From: Bacillota bacterium | Lineage (GTDB): Bacteria; Bacillota_C; Negativicutes; Sporomusales; Sporomusaceae | Assembly (NCBI GenBank): GCA_023441125.1 | Contig: JAEZQV010000160.1 | Location: 1-14,139, forward strand | Length of the DNA stretch: 14,139 bases | Reading direction: 5' to 3' | Shown: positions 7,948-14,139 of the stretch, piece after piece | Position numbering within the stretch: the stretch's first letter is position 1 | Layout of the letters: every line of letters begins with the position of its first letter | The notes under the pieces: generated by a model | The model's input: only the letters and a program-made list of their open reading frames with translations | What the model was told of the DNA's origin: nothing | Databases searched by the model: none | Program-made: the position numbers and the translations under genes

Positions 7948-8493
7948 TCACCCGGCGGCTGCTAACAGTGCATTTAGTTCTGCAGGATTTTTAACTACAA
8001 CCACGCCGGGCCACTCTGCCAGCCCGGCCGTGTTTGCCCGGTCTACCCCGCGTATATACACGGGAATGCTATCCCCGCTGGGAGTTTTGCTCACGGCGGT
8101 TTCCCCGCTGTCACAGGGGAGCAATATGGTCGTCAGCCGGCATTTGCCGGCATGCGCGAATAAATTCGTCACTAAGGTATCGGCTATTCCCAGCTGCATT
8201 TTGGCCATGGAATTAGCCGTGACCGGGGCGATTACGACAGTCTGATAACGGCCGCCATACAGCTTGGTCACCGGCCGGGAACTGGCGCTCGTATCCCAAA
8301 ACAGATTGTGGCCGGACTGCCGGAGCCGTTCCCATAAATGATAATCGCCAAGCACTTCCGCCGCTGCCCTGGTCAGGAATACGTCCACTGCCCGCAATTG
8401 ACATAGAATTTCTATACACGCCGGCAAGAAATGGCCGGCACCGGTAATGCCCCAGGCGATTTTCGCCAGGGCTGGCGCTTCTTTCTCAGTCAT
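7948..8493 (-). CDS. dmrB: Flavoprotein, dihydromethanopterin reductase-like (DmrB/archaeoflavoprotein type)
   Basis: 181-aa flavoprotein of the phosphopantothenoylcysteine-decarboxylase-like FMN-binding fold. Visible elements are the N-terminal ITGAGHFLPAC (about 16-26), the flavin-site stretch APVTANSMAKMQLGIADTLV (89-108) and LLPCDSGE. In methanogens DmrB reduces dihydromethanopterin to H4MPT, and homologues sit in methylotroph H4MPT clusters, so the same final step in cofactor synthesis is the likely role here. A general flavoprotein lyase or decarboxylase cannot be fully excluded. I prefer the ATG at 8493, with GAGG nine bases upstream; a GTG at 8508 lacks an SD. The start is 18 bases past the beta-RFAP synthase stop, and the gene is followed after 25 bases by the DHPS-related gene. 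Confidence 0.78.
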   Translation of the reverse strand: MTEKEAPALAKIAWGITGAGHFLPACIEILCQLRAVDVFLTRAAAEVLGDYHLWERLRQSGHNLFWDTSASSRPVTKLYGGRYQTVVIAPVTANSMAKMQLGIADTLVTNLFAHAGKCRLTTILLPCDSGETAVSKTPSGDSIPVYIRGVDRANTAGLAEWPGVVVVKNPAELNALLAAAG

Positions 8494-8511
8494 GGTTGCC
8501 GACCTCACGCT

Positions 8512-9495
8512 TTATTGCCCGCGCCAGCCCCAGCTGGCGCCGTGATTAATCCCGGCGGCTGTCCAGACCCGGGTTCTGGCATCGACAAATTGTCTGATCT
8601 CAGCGATCAGGGCATCGGCCTGGTCCCCGGGGGCGAAACCGTAGACTGTCGGTCCCCAGGAGCTTTGGCCCACGCCGGTAACCCGGCGGGACAGCAAATA
8701 CTTCGCCACCTGTGTGCCTTCTTCCGTGGCAAACCGGCCGCCCTGTACGGGAGTAAAATAATCGCCAAGATACTCTTGAATTTGAGTCACTGCCTGGCCA
8801 AAGGCCGGCAGATCCTTTTCGGCCAGAGCCGGTAATAACTGCAGCAGCACCAGCCGGGTAATGCTGGCGGCTATGTGTTCATCCATGGGCGCCAGGGCCC
8901 TGAATTTATTTTCTTCAGTGCTGCCCGACACTCGCACCGGGCTGTAAGGCAGGACCAGAATAACCCGCCATTCCCGGGGAAAAGGCAGCCGCGCCACCAG
9001 GGGCGGCACATAATATTGCGGTCCGCCGGCGTCGCCCTGCCTGTTGAGCGGCTTACCACCGTCCACCACACAACCGCCTTGTTGGAACGTGGCGACGCCC
9101 AGTCCCGACCGACTGGACTCCCGGTCGGTTACGCCCGCCAGTTCCGGCAGCGGTAATTGCAAACCGTAAACACGGCTAACTGCCAAGCCCAGGGCCAGCG
9201 CCAGCTGAGTGCCGGAACCCAGGCCGCTGTGTGCCGGCAAGGTCCTGGCAACACGGATGGCAATCCCCGGCAGCGAATAATGCTGAAGATAAAGGGATGT
9301 TATCTTTTCAATCCGTTTGCGTTCTTCCTCGGGGGCTGTGATTTCGACTTCATTTGCCTGCCAGGCCTCCAGTTCCAGCCTGGGCTGGTCCAGAGCCAAA
9401 CCAATACCGCCATAGATACGCCCTAACGAACCGTTGAGATCCAATTGCCCCAGATGCAGGCGCGCTCCCGTGCTAAGCCAAAAAGTCGCTGGCAT
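8512..9495 (-). CDS. mptG: Beta-ribofuranosylaminobenzene 5'-phosphate (beta-RFAP) synthase
   Basis: Catalyses the first committed step of methanopterin synthesis, condensing 4-hydroxybenzoate (or 4-aminobenzoate) with phosphoribosyl pyrophosphate with loss of CO2 and pyrophosphate. The protein belongs to the GHMP-kinase fold. It shows STGARLHLGQLDL at the N-terminus, GRIYGGIGLAL, the GHMP glycine/serine loop PAHSGLGSGTQ (87-97), SGLGVATFQQGGCVVDGG and GQSSWGPTVYGF, all characteristic of beta-RFAP synthase. Length is about 327 aa, as expected. I use the ATG at 9495 with AGGGG seven bases upstream; an ATG at 9513 is in frame and also has a G-rich stretch before it, so the start may lie 6 codons earlier. 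It is the first gene of the main operon. Its presence indicates that the host makes its own H4MPT-type carrier. Confidence 0.93.
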   Translation of the reverse strand: MPATFWLSTGARLHLGQLDLNGSLGRIYGGIGLALDQPRLELEAWQANEVEITAPEEERKRIEKITSLYLQHYSLPGIAIRVARTLPAHSGLGSGTQLALALGLAVSRVYGLQLPLPELAGVTDRESSRSGLGVATFQQGGCVVDGGKPLNRQGDAGGPQYYVPPLVARLPFPREWRVILVLPYSPVRVSGSTEENKFRALAPMDEHIAASITRLVLLQLLPALAEKDLPAFGQAVTQIQEYLGDYFTPVQGGRFATEEGTQVAKYLLSRRVTGVGQSSWGPTVYGFAPGDQADALIAEIRQFVDARTRVWTAAGINHGASWGWRGQ

Positions 9496-9556
9496 TCTCC
9501 CACCCCTAATCATCGATCCCCGAACATTGGCCGATTCATTGTGATTATGCCGCAGG

Positions 9557-9600
9557 CGCTTTACCCGCGGGGACAGTTAAACCGGCCCCGCGGCCAAGCG
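9557..9600 (-). terminator. GC-rich hairpin between the DUF2193-like gene and the H4MPT operon
   Basis: An 8-bp perfect stem (CCGCGGGG 9565-9572 with CCCCGCGG 9586-9593, 13-base loop) is extended by an outer 5-bp stem (CGCTT 9557-9561 with AAGCG 9596-9600) across a small internal loop. It stands about 46 bases downstream of the preceding stop codon. No run of U follows in the transcript, so it is not a textbook intrinsic terminator. It could be a weak or partial terminator, a 3'-end stabiliser or a processing site that sets different levels for the gene upstream and the operon downstream. Confidence 0.5.
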
Positions 9601-9645
9601 GATTCTTAAGTGCCTTGCCAGTTAGAATGCAATGCTGTGGCTGCC

Positions 9646-11127
9646 TTACACCGACTGCTTCCAGTTGCAGTATTCATGGCGTTTAATCAGCGTAGTCACT
9701 GCACAGTCTTTGCACACCCGCGCCGGCGAACCGGGGTTGGCCGGATCCAGCGCAATAATATTAGTCATCAAGGTTGCCGTTACCGGCTCACTGGTCAGCA
9801 GGCAGGGGAAGTCGGCCAAACGCATCAGCGACGAGAACCGTACCGTAATTGCACAGGCCGGATAGGTATAACGCTGCGGATTGGCTACCGCTTCATTAGC
9901 CTCAATTGCTGCCAGTTGAACCGGTATTCCCTTAACTTTGCCGCCGGCGCCAAGCGGCGCAACTTCAATAATTTTACTGCCGCGATGGATCATATCCATA
10001 AAGTCACAGTTATGTAACTCCGCAGCCGGTCCCCGGTTCGGATATTTTTGCACGTAGTTGGTGTAGCGTTTGGTCAGCAAGTCCACCACCATTGGCACAG
10101 TGAAACCGTCTTTCTCCAGAATGTAGGCCGTTGCCGCCGCCGTGGAGCCGGTCGCCACGCTCAGAATGTCATAATGGCTTTTGTAGCCTTGTTCCAGGCC
10201 CAGAGCCAGCGTCTTTTCCATCACATCACTGACAGCTTCAATGATCCCCATGGTGACGTCATCTTTGGTCATATTAAACATCGACTGGGAAATATGATGG
10301 GCAACATCACCCACACAGTAGGCCGGCACGGTCACGATGTTGCCGTAATGCACGCCGGCCTCAACAGCCGCCTTAACCGCAGGCGTCATCTTTTGCTTGT
10401 AGCTTTCCATATATTTCTTCACATCAAAGGATGAATGCCCATGCTCGGTCATCAGCTTGGTCTGGGCTTCAATTGGCTGGCGGTATACCAGTTGGAGCAT
10501 GGCAATTTCTTCTTTCACGGCCTGGGTCATGGTTTTGCCCGCTTCAACCGCAGCGGCAAAGGCGGCGCCGACGCCGTAAGAAGTGTTCATGCCCCAGGAT
10601 TTCGCCGACAGGATGGCTTGTTTGTACTTTTTGTCAATATTCAAACCGCTTACGATTTTATTGACAACATTGCTGGTCGAGCCTGGGCAGAAGGCAAAGT
10701 CAACCACACAGGTAGGACCGTAGAAACCGCCATAGCGACGGGCGGATTCCCGCCCGATGAAGGCTTCATGGTCCGGAATGGCGGCAATAAATTGTTCCAT
10801 AGCAGAACGGAAACCAGGGTCAAGTTGATAAAGAATTTCCAAAATGGCCGGAGTCTGGTAGTGTTCAACAAACGGATCATCTTCCGGGCGTACTGTTTTG
10901 GTTAATTCCGACAAAATGTCATAGTGTGCATTGACAGAATCAGTATGAAGACGAATTACCTCCCGGCTTTGTCCTTCTCCCACGGTCATTCCATTGACAG
11001 CATCGACATACGGCTTGGCATCGGCGATGGTAAAAGCCTGCCCCCTTTTGGCTTTCAGCACGGCAATGTCCGCTTTTTGCGCAGCCAAAGCCTCAGCTAT
11101 CATTTTGGCATGTACTGAGTTCGACAT
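9646..11127 (-). CDS. DUF2193-like protein of unknown function, sigma-54 controlled
   Basis: A 493-aa cytoplasmic protein that resembles DUF2193, a family described mainly from methanogenic archaea with no known activity; the family call is from memory of its sequence style and needs a profile search. No signal peptide or membrane helix is evident. It is rich in helix and has conserved-looking segments: GRESARRYGGFYGPTC (126-140), FCPGSTSNVVNKIV (146-159), HGHSSFDVKKYM (229-240), VTVPAYCVGDVAHHISQSMF (266-284). Nine cysteines include a C-terminal C472-x2-C475...H484-x2-C487 set that could bind a metal. The start is the ATG at 11127, with a near-perfect SD AAGGAGGTT (11142-11134) and a -24/-12 promoter 50-70 bases upstream. 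A longer in-frame reading to 11337 would run through that promoter and is rejected. Position before the H4MPT operon suggests a role in feeding or handling C1 units, which is inference. Confidence 0.7.
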   Translation of the reverse strand: MSNSVHAKMIAEALAAQKADIAVLKAKRGQAFTIADAKPYVDAVNGMTVGEGQSREVIRLHTDSVNAHYDILSELTKTVRPEDDPFVEHYQTPAILEILYQLDPGFRSAMEQFIAAIPDHEAFIGRESARRYGGFYGPTCVVDFAFCPGSTSNVVNKIVSGLNIDKKYKQAILSAKSWGMNTSYGVGAAFAAAVEAGKTMTQAVKEEIAMLQLVYRQPIEAQTKLMTEHGHSSFDVKKYMESYKQKMTPAVKAAVEAGVHYGNIVTVPAYCVGDVAHHISQSMFNMTKDDVTMGIIEAVSDVMEKTLALGLEQGYKSHYDILSVATGSTAAATAYILEKDGFTVPMVVDLLTKRYTNYVQKYPNRGPAAELHNCDFMDMIHRGSKIIEVAPLGAGGKVKGIPVQLAAIEANEAVANPQRYTYPACAITVRFSSLMRLADFPCLLTSEPVTATLMTNIIALDPANPGSPARVCKDCAVTTLIKRHEYCNWKQSV

Positions 11128-11133
11128 GAATAC

Positions 11134-11142
11134 AACCTCCTT
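11134..11142 (-). promoter_or_regulatory. Ribosome binding site that fixes the start of the DUF2193-like gene
   Basis: The minus strand reads AAGGAGGTT six bases before the ATG at 11127, an almost complete match to the anti-SD sequence. It decides against the upstream in-frame starts and indicates high translation of this gene. Confidence 0.9.
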
Positions 11143-11178
11143 TAATTTTGAATATCCGGAAATCCAATTCATAGAATA

Positions 11179-11195
11179 CGCAACTACCATGCCAA
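11179..11195 (-). promoter_or_regulatory. Sigma-54 (-24/-12) promoter of the DUF2193-like gene
   Basis: The minus strand reads TTGGCATGGTAGTTGCG. This matches the sigma-54 consensus TGGCAC-N5-TTGC with correct spacing: GG at 11193-11192 (-24) and GC at 11181-11180 (-12). Only one base in the core differs (T for C at the end of the -24 block). The predicted transcription start is near 11168, giving a leader of about 41 bases that carries the strong SD. A sigma-54 activator gene lies immediately upstream. Confidence 0.85.
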
Positions 11196-11243
11196 CGGAA
11201 AATGCCGCTTTTTCTGCGGGTTTCCCGGTTTGACCAACTTTTT

Positions 11244-11266
11244 CTGTGTTCCATAAAAGCACACAG
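11244..11266. promoter_or_regulatory. Putative promoter-proximal activator-binding site
   Basis: CTGTGT (11244-11249) and ACACAG (11261-11266) form an inverted repeat. Its 17-base core, TGTTCCATAAAAGCACA (11247-11263), matches the core of the palindrome at 11331-11359 at 14 of 17 positions. The centre is about 87 bases upstream of the predicted transcription start. The shared core suggests both bind the same dimeric protein, most likely the neighbouring sigma-54 activator. Confidence 0.5.
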
Positions 11267-11281
11267 GGCAAGAAATAATTA

Positions 11282-11304
11282 TTTAAATATTCTTTATATT
11301 TAAA
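11282..11304. repeat. AT-rich inverted repeat between the two putative activator sites
   Basis: TTTAAATA (11282-11289) and TATTTAAA (11297-11304) are perfectly inverted around a 7-base spacer, inside an AT-rich stretch of about 35 bases in otherwise GC-rich DNA. It may be an intrinsic bend or a site for IHF/HU-type protein that helps loop the DNA between activator and promoter. Chance symmetry in AT-rich DNA is possible. Confidence 0.35.
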
Positions 11305-11330
11305 GGTTTGGCCGGCATCATAACCAAAAT

Positions 11331-11359
11331 GGAGCATGTTCCAAAATAGAACATGCTCC
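11331..11359. promoter_or_regulatory. Perfect 11-bp palindrome: probable upstream activating sequence (or terminator)
   Basis: GGAGCATGTTC (11331-11341) and GAACATGCTCC (11349-11359) are exact inverted repeats around a 7-base AT-rich spacer. The centre is about 177 bases upstream of the predicted sigma-54 start, a usual distance for an enhancer-type site, and a degenerate copy occurs at 11247-11263. The element also lies 20 bases after the activator gene's stop; on the minus strand it is followed by ATTTT, so it could also end that transcript. Both roles are compatible. Confidence 0.6.
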
Positions 11360-11378
11360 CTCGCGTTAATTACTTATT

Positions 11379-13343
11379 TCATTTGCCTGCCTCACGTTCG
11401 ATACCATATTTTTTTAATTTTCGGTATAATGTATTGCGACCAATGCCCAGAATTTCCGCACAGCGGGCGATATTACCGTCAACTAGCCGCAGGCTGTCCT
11501 CGATCAGCCTTTTTTGTGAATGATCCAGCGTCTCTTGGCTGTGAGCCGGTTTCTTTAGCGGTTTTCCCGGCAGCTTCTGCAGAAACTCCGGGAAATGATC
11601 AAGCAGGATGGTATTCCCCTGGGCAAGGTTTACCGCTCGCTCCATCATATTGGATAACTCCCGGACATTGCCCGGCCATGGATAGCGCCGCAGTCCTTCA
11701 ACAACTGCCGGTTCCATCTTGCAGGGGGAAAGTTTCAATATTTCCGAAAACTTGGCAATATAGTAATTGGCCAGCAGGATTGCATCATTATCCCGCTCTC
11801 TGAGCGGCGGAATGGTAATACTGATGACGTTCAGGCGGTAATAAAGATCCCAGCGCAGGTTTCCCTTGCGGACTTCTTCACGGACGTCCCGGTTAGTGGC
11901 GGCAATAACCCTGATATTAACGGGAACAGGTTTAAAACCGCCGATCCGCACGACTTGCTTTTCCTGCAGCACCCGCAAGAGCGATGCCTGCGTTTCCAAA
12001 GGCATGTCGCCAATTTCATCCAAAAATATCGTCCCACCATTGGCCCACTCAAATTTGCCGGGGCGCCCGCCCCGTTTTGCCCCTGTGAATGCGCCTTCCT
12101 CGTAGCCGAAAAGCTCGCTCTCAATCAGTTCGCGGGGTACGGCGGCGCAATTGATGGCGACAAACGGACCGCTCGCCATCAGGCTGCTATTATGGATCGC
12201 CTGGGCAAACATCTCTTTGCCTGTGCCGCTCTCTCCCAGCAGAAACACGGAGGACATGCTGCTGGCCACCGTTTTGGAAACATGTATGGCCTGCTGCAAG
12301 GCAGGGCTGGCACCGATAATGTCTTCAAAAGTAAATTTCGCTACCGCCCCTACGATTTTACTAACCAAGCGATGGACCTTACCGGTTTCCCGCAAAGTAA
12401 TTACGCCGCCGCAGATTTTCTGCAACTGGTCGAAAATTGGCCGGCCGCTCAGGTGAGTTCGCACCTGCCCGCGTCTGGTATCAAAAAAAATTTCCTCGTC
12501 GTTAATTTTACGACCATACAGGAGGATATCCTCGATAATTTTGGTAATGGCCGGCACACTTCTGATTAGCGCGCCATAGTCCGCCTCTTCTGGAAGTGCT
12601 AAAATTTTAAGCGCCAGAGGATTGGCTTTGGTAATCTGGCCATTGCCGTCAAACGAAATAAGGCCGTCAGACATTGATTCAATAATAGCGGCAATATTAT
12701 TATACGACTGGGTAATCTCCGCATGAGCCGCCTCCAACCGCATTTGATGCTCAATGGCCTGAGCGGCGGCAACCACCATACCCAGAGTATGGGCGTGGGT
12801 ATGCCGCCAGTCACCGGACACATCAATAATACCGATAACTTGTTCATCTATGCCGTAAATCGGTGCGGCCGAACAGGTAAGCCAGTGATTGCAGCTTAAA
12901 TAGTGCTCATTTGCCAGGACCTGCAGCGGTTTTTTGCTTCTTTTCACCAGCCCCATCGCATTCGTGCCTTTAAATTCGTCGTCCCAATACTCGCCAATAA
13001 CAAAACAATTATGCTTGCTTAGGAATTCCTGATCACCTACCAGGTCCATAATACAGGCATCCTGATCAAGCAGAACCACCACGAAGCCGGACCCCTTTAC
13101 CACTTCGTACAACCTGCGCAAAAAAGGCTGGGCAACATTAATCAGCTTCTGATGGGTCTTTCGCCGCAGCGCTAATTCCTGCTCCGATATCCGCGCCGGG
13201 AGCGGCACCCCCATAGGGTCCAGCCCTTTTGCCCGGCACCGGCGCCAGGAATCAAGAATGATCGGTCTGGCAATCTGAATATAGTCTTTGGTGGAAATTC
13301 CTTTCACAACATAGTTAATCCATGCCTGATAGGACAATTGCAT
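11379..13343 (-). CDS. Sigma-54-dependent transcriptional activator (GAF-PAS-AAA+-Fis HTH, AcoR type)
   Basis: Enhancer-binding protein of 654 aa that would drive open-complex formation by sigma-54 RNA polymerase. Domain order: an N-terminal GAF-like sensor (about 65-200), a PAS domain (about 212-325, with MSDGLISFDGNGQITKANPLAL), the AAA+ domain (about 338-570) with Walker A GESGTGKE (370-377), GAFTGA sigma-54 contact loop (417-422) and Walker B GGTIFLDEIGD (436-446), and a C-terminal Fis-type helix-turn-helix (about 612-646, NIARCAEILGIGRNTLYRKL). There is no receiver domain, so it probably senses a small molecule directly, as AcoR does. I chose the ATG at 13343 because AGGGGGTG lies a few bases upstream; an ATG at 13370 has AAGG directly abutting it. 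The likely target is the sigma-54 promoter just downstream. The ligand is unknown. Confidence 0.93.
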   Translation of the reverse strand: MQLSYQAWINYVVKGISTKDYIQIARPIILDSWRRCRAKGLDPMGVPLPARISEQELALRRKTHQKLINVAQPFLRRLYEVVKGSGFVVVLLDQDACIMDLVGDQEFLSKHNCFVIGEYWDDEFKGTNAMGLVKRSKKPLQVLANEHYLSCNHWLTCSAAPIYGIDEQVIGIIDVSGDWRHTHAHTLGMVVAAAQAIEHQMRLEAAHAEITQSYNNIAAIIESMSDGLISFDGNGQITKANPLALKILALPEEADYGALIRSVPAITKIIEDILLYGRKINDEEIFFDTRRGQVRTHLSGRPIFDQLQKICGGVITLRETGKVHRLVSKIVGAVAKFTFEDIIGASPALQQAIHVSKTVASSMSSVFLLGESGTGKEMFAQAIHNSSLMASGPFVAINCAAVPRELIESELFGYEEGAFTGAKRGGRPGKFEWANGGTIFLDEIGDMPLETQASLLRVLQEKQVVRIGGFKPVPVNIRVIAATNRDVREEVRKGNLRWDLYYRLNVISITIPPLRERDNDAILLANYYIAKFSEILKLSPCKMEPAVVEGLRRYPWPGNVRELSNMMERAVNLAQGNTILLDHFPEFLQKLPGKPLKKPAHSQETLDHSQKRLIEDSLRLVDGNIARCAEILGIGRNTLYRKLKKYGIEREAGK

Positions 13344-13377
13344 TATCACACCCCCTATCTTGTCAGTCATCCTTTCT

Positions 13378-14139
13378 TTATCTTCGTTTCATATACTCGA
13401 CAAAGCGCCGCGCCAGCCCCGGATCAAACTGCAAACCGGTTCCCGCCTCGATTTCCCGCAGGGCGGCGGATTTGTCCAGGGCCGTCCGGTAAGGGCGGTC
13501 ATGGGTAATCACGTCATACGTTTCAACCAGGGCAAAGATCCGGGCCAGAAGGGGTATCTCCTCTTTATGCAGCCGGTAGGGATAGCCGCTGCCATCCCAG
13601 CGCTCGTGCAACGCCAGAAGAATATCGGCGACGGCGGACTCACCAATGGACTGTGCCAGCCGGTAGCCTACGTCGCTGTGACTTTTTACAATTTCCCACT
13701 CACCGGGTGTCAGCATGCCGGCTTTACCCAATATCTCGCCGGGAACGGCGACTTTACCGATATCGTGCAGTTCGGCCAGTTGGTGCAACAGTTTTATTTC
13801 GCTGGAATTTGTCTCGAAGCCTAGAAAGCCGGCAAAGTTAACGACCAACTGTCTTACCCGGTCGCTATGGCCGTCACTTTCAAAGCAACGCGCCTGCAGG
13901 CTGCCGGCCAGACTGGCAATAATCCGTTTTCTTACTTCCCGCCCTTTCACCAGCTTATCGCTGTACATCCTGTTCTCAGCAATGTTAAACAATTCCTCAA
14001 GCTGGATAAGCCCCGTATCCAGAGTCGCTGTGCCGATTGCGGCACTCACCGGGATGGTGCAGTCGTCGATCTCGTCACAGGCAGCGCGAATACGCTCGCA
14101 AATCTGCCGGCACGCCTGCTGGTCGGTATGCGGCAGCAA
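13378..14139 (-). CDS. GGDEF/HD-GYP signalling protein, C-terminal part (cut by window edge)
   Basis: The visible 254 codons hold the end of a GGDEF (diguanylate cyclase) domain (about 1-65, LLPHTDQQACRQICERIR, IPVSAAIGTAT, AENRMYSDK) and a complete HD-GYP-like domain (about 75-253) with HSDRV, LHDIGKVAVPGEIL, SHSDVGYRL, HERWDGSGYP and DRPYR. Such proteins make or break cyclic di-GMP. Two usually conserved positions look altered: the HHE motif reads LHE (177-179), and the Asp of the DxYDA motif reads Glu (VETYD), so phosphodiesterase activity may be weakened or different. The GGDEF active-site loop lies outside the window. The stop is 34 bases before the start of the sigma-54 activator gene, so the two may be cotranscribed, though a functional link is not shown. 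Confidence 0.88.
   Translation of the reverse strand: MLPHTDQQACRQICERIRAACDEIDDCTIPVSAAIGTATLDTGLIQLEELFNIAENRMYSDKLVKGREVRKRIIASLAGSLQARCFESDGHSDRVRQLVVNFAGFLGFETNSSEIKLLHQLAELHDIGKVAVPGEILGKAGMLTPGEWEIVKSHSDVGYRLAQSIGESAVADILLALHERWDGSGYPYRLHKEEIPLLARIFALVETYDVITHDRPYRTALDKSAALREIEAGTGLQFDPGLARRFVEYMKRR

Noticed and set aside
9544..9549. CATAAT as a -10 box for the main operon
   Set aside because: There is no recognisable -35 sequence 16-18 bases upstream, and a single hexamer is not enough.
9605..9621. Possible second sigma-54 promoter before the operon (minus strand CTGGCAAGG...CTTAAG)
   Set aside because: The -24 block fits, but the -12 block lacks the essential GC, so I do not call it.
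10048..10905. Long plus-strand open frames opposite the DUF2193-like gene
   Set aside because: These are antisense shadows of a well-supported gene with strong promoter and SD on the minus strand.
11128..11337. In-frame extension of the DUF2193-like gene up to 11337
   Set aside because: It would run across the sigma-54 promoter and a putative activator site, has no good SD, and its residues do not look like the protein. The ATG at 11127 has a near-perfect SD.
1..14139. Recurrent GCCGGC/CCGGC strings across the window
   Set aside because: They occur throughout coding DNA and are explained by Ala-Gly and Pro/Ala codon use in GC-rich genes; they show no periodic spacing or array structure.
1..14139. 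CRISPR arrays, tRNA or rRNA genes, insertion sequences
   Set aside because: I looked for direct repeats with regular spacers, tRNA-like arms and transposase motifs and saw none.

Overview
The window reads almost entirely on the minus strand. It carries most of a tetrahydromethanopterin (H4MPT)/methanofuran-type C1-transfer operon, preceded by a sigma-54-controlled gene of unknown function and a two-gene regulatory block. The host looks bacterial rather than archaeal: it has an AcoR-type sigma-54 activator, a -24/-12 promoter, a GGDEF/HD-GYP protein, an MtdB-type NAD(P)-dependent dehydrogenase, and strong Shine-Dalgarno sequences such as AAGGAGGTT and GGAGGTG. The strong SDs and the activator architecture suggest an anaerobic Firmicute, perhaps of the Sporomusa/Negativicutes kind. 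That placement is inference; no 16S or ribosomal gene is present.

Layout in transcription order, right to left: (1) 14139-13378, the C-terminal part of a GGDEF/HD-GYP protein cut by the window edge; (2) 13343-11379, a GAF-PAS-AAA+-Fis sigma-54 activator; (3) 11378-11128, a 250-bp control region with a very good -24/-12 promoter and two related upstream palindromes about 87 and 177 bp upstream of the predicted transcription start; (4) 11127-9646, a 493-aa protein that resembles the DUF2193 family, known mainly from methanogens and of unknown function; (5) 9645-9496, a short intergenic gap with a GC-rich hairpin; (6) 9495-1, a tight operon of ten genes.

The operon encodes beta-RFAP synthase, a DmrB-like flavoprotein and a dihydropteroate-synthase-related protein (all cofactor synthesis), a DUF447 flavin-binding-like protein, methylene-H4MPT dehydrogenase MtdB, an ATP-grasp ligase, formylmethanofuran dehydrogenase subunits D, B and A, and the start of formyltransferase (Ftr/FhcD), which runs off the left edge. 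Several genes overlap or touch, so the set is probably cotranscribed.

Together the genes would make an H4MPT-like carrier and interconvert methylene-, formyl-H4MPT and formyl-methanofuran (or an analogue) with CO2 or formate. The most striking point is that subunit B keeps the four cysteines for a 4Fe-4S cluster and the putative Mo/W-ligand cysteine, and a separate molybdopterin-dinucleotide-binding subunit D is present. As I recall it, the formyltransferase/hydrolase complex of aerobic methylotrophs has lost these redox parts. This bacterium may therefore run a true, redox-active formylmethanofuran dehydrogenase. The sigma-54-controlled DUF2193-like gene at the head of the cluster is the best candidate for a new component. 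Genes for FmdC, Mch and Fae are not in the window.
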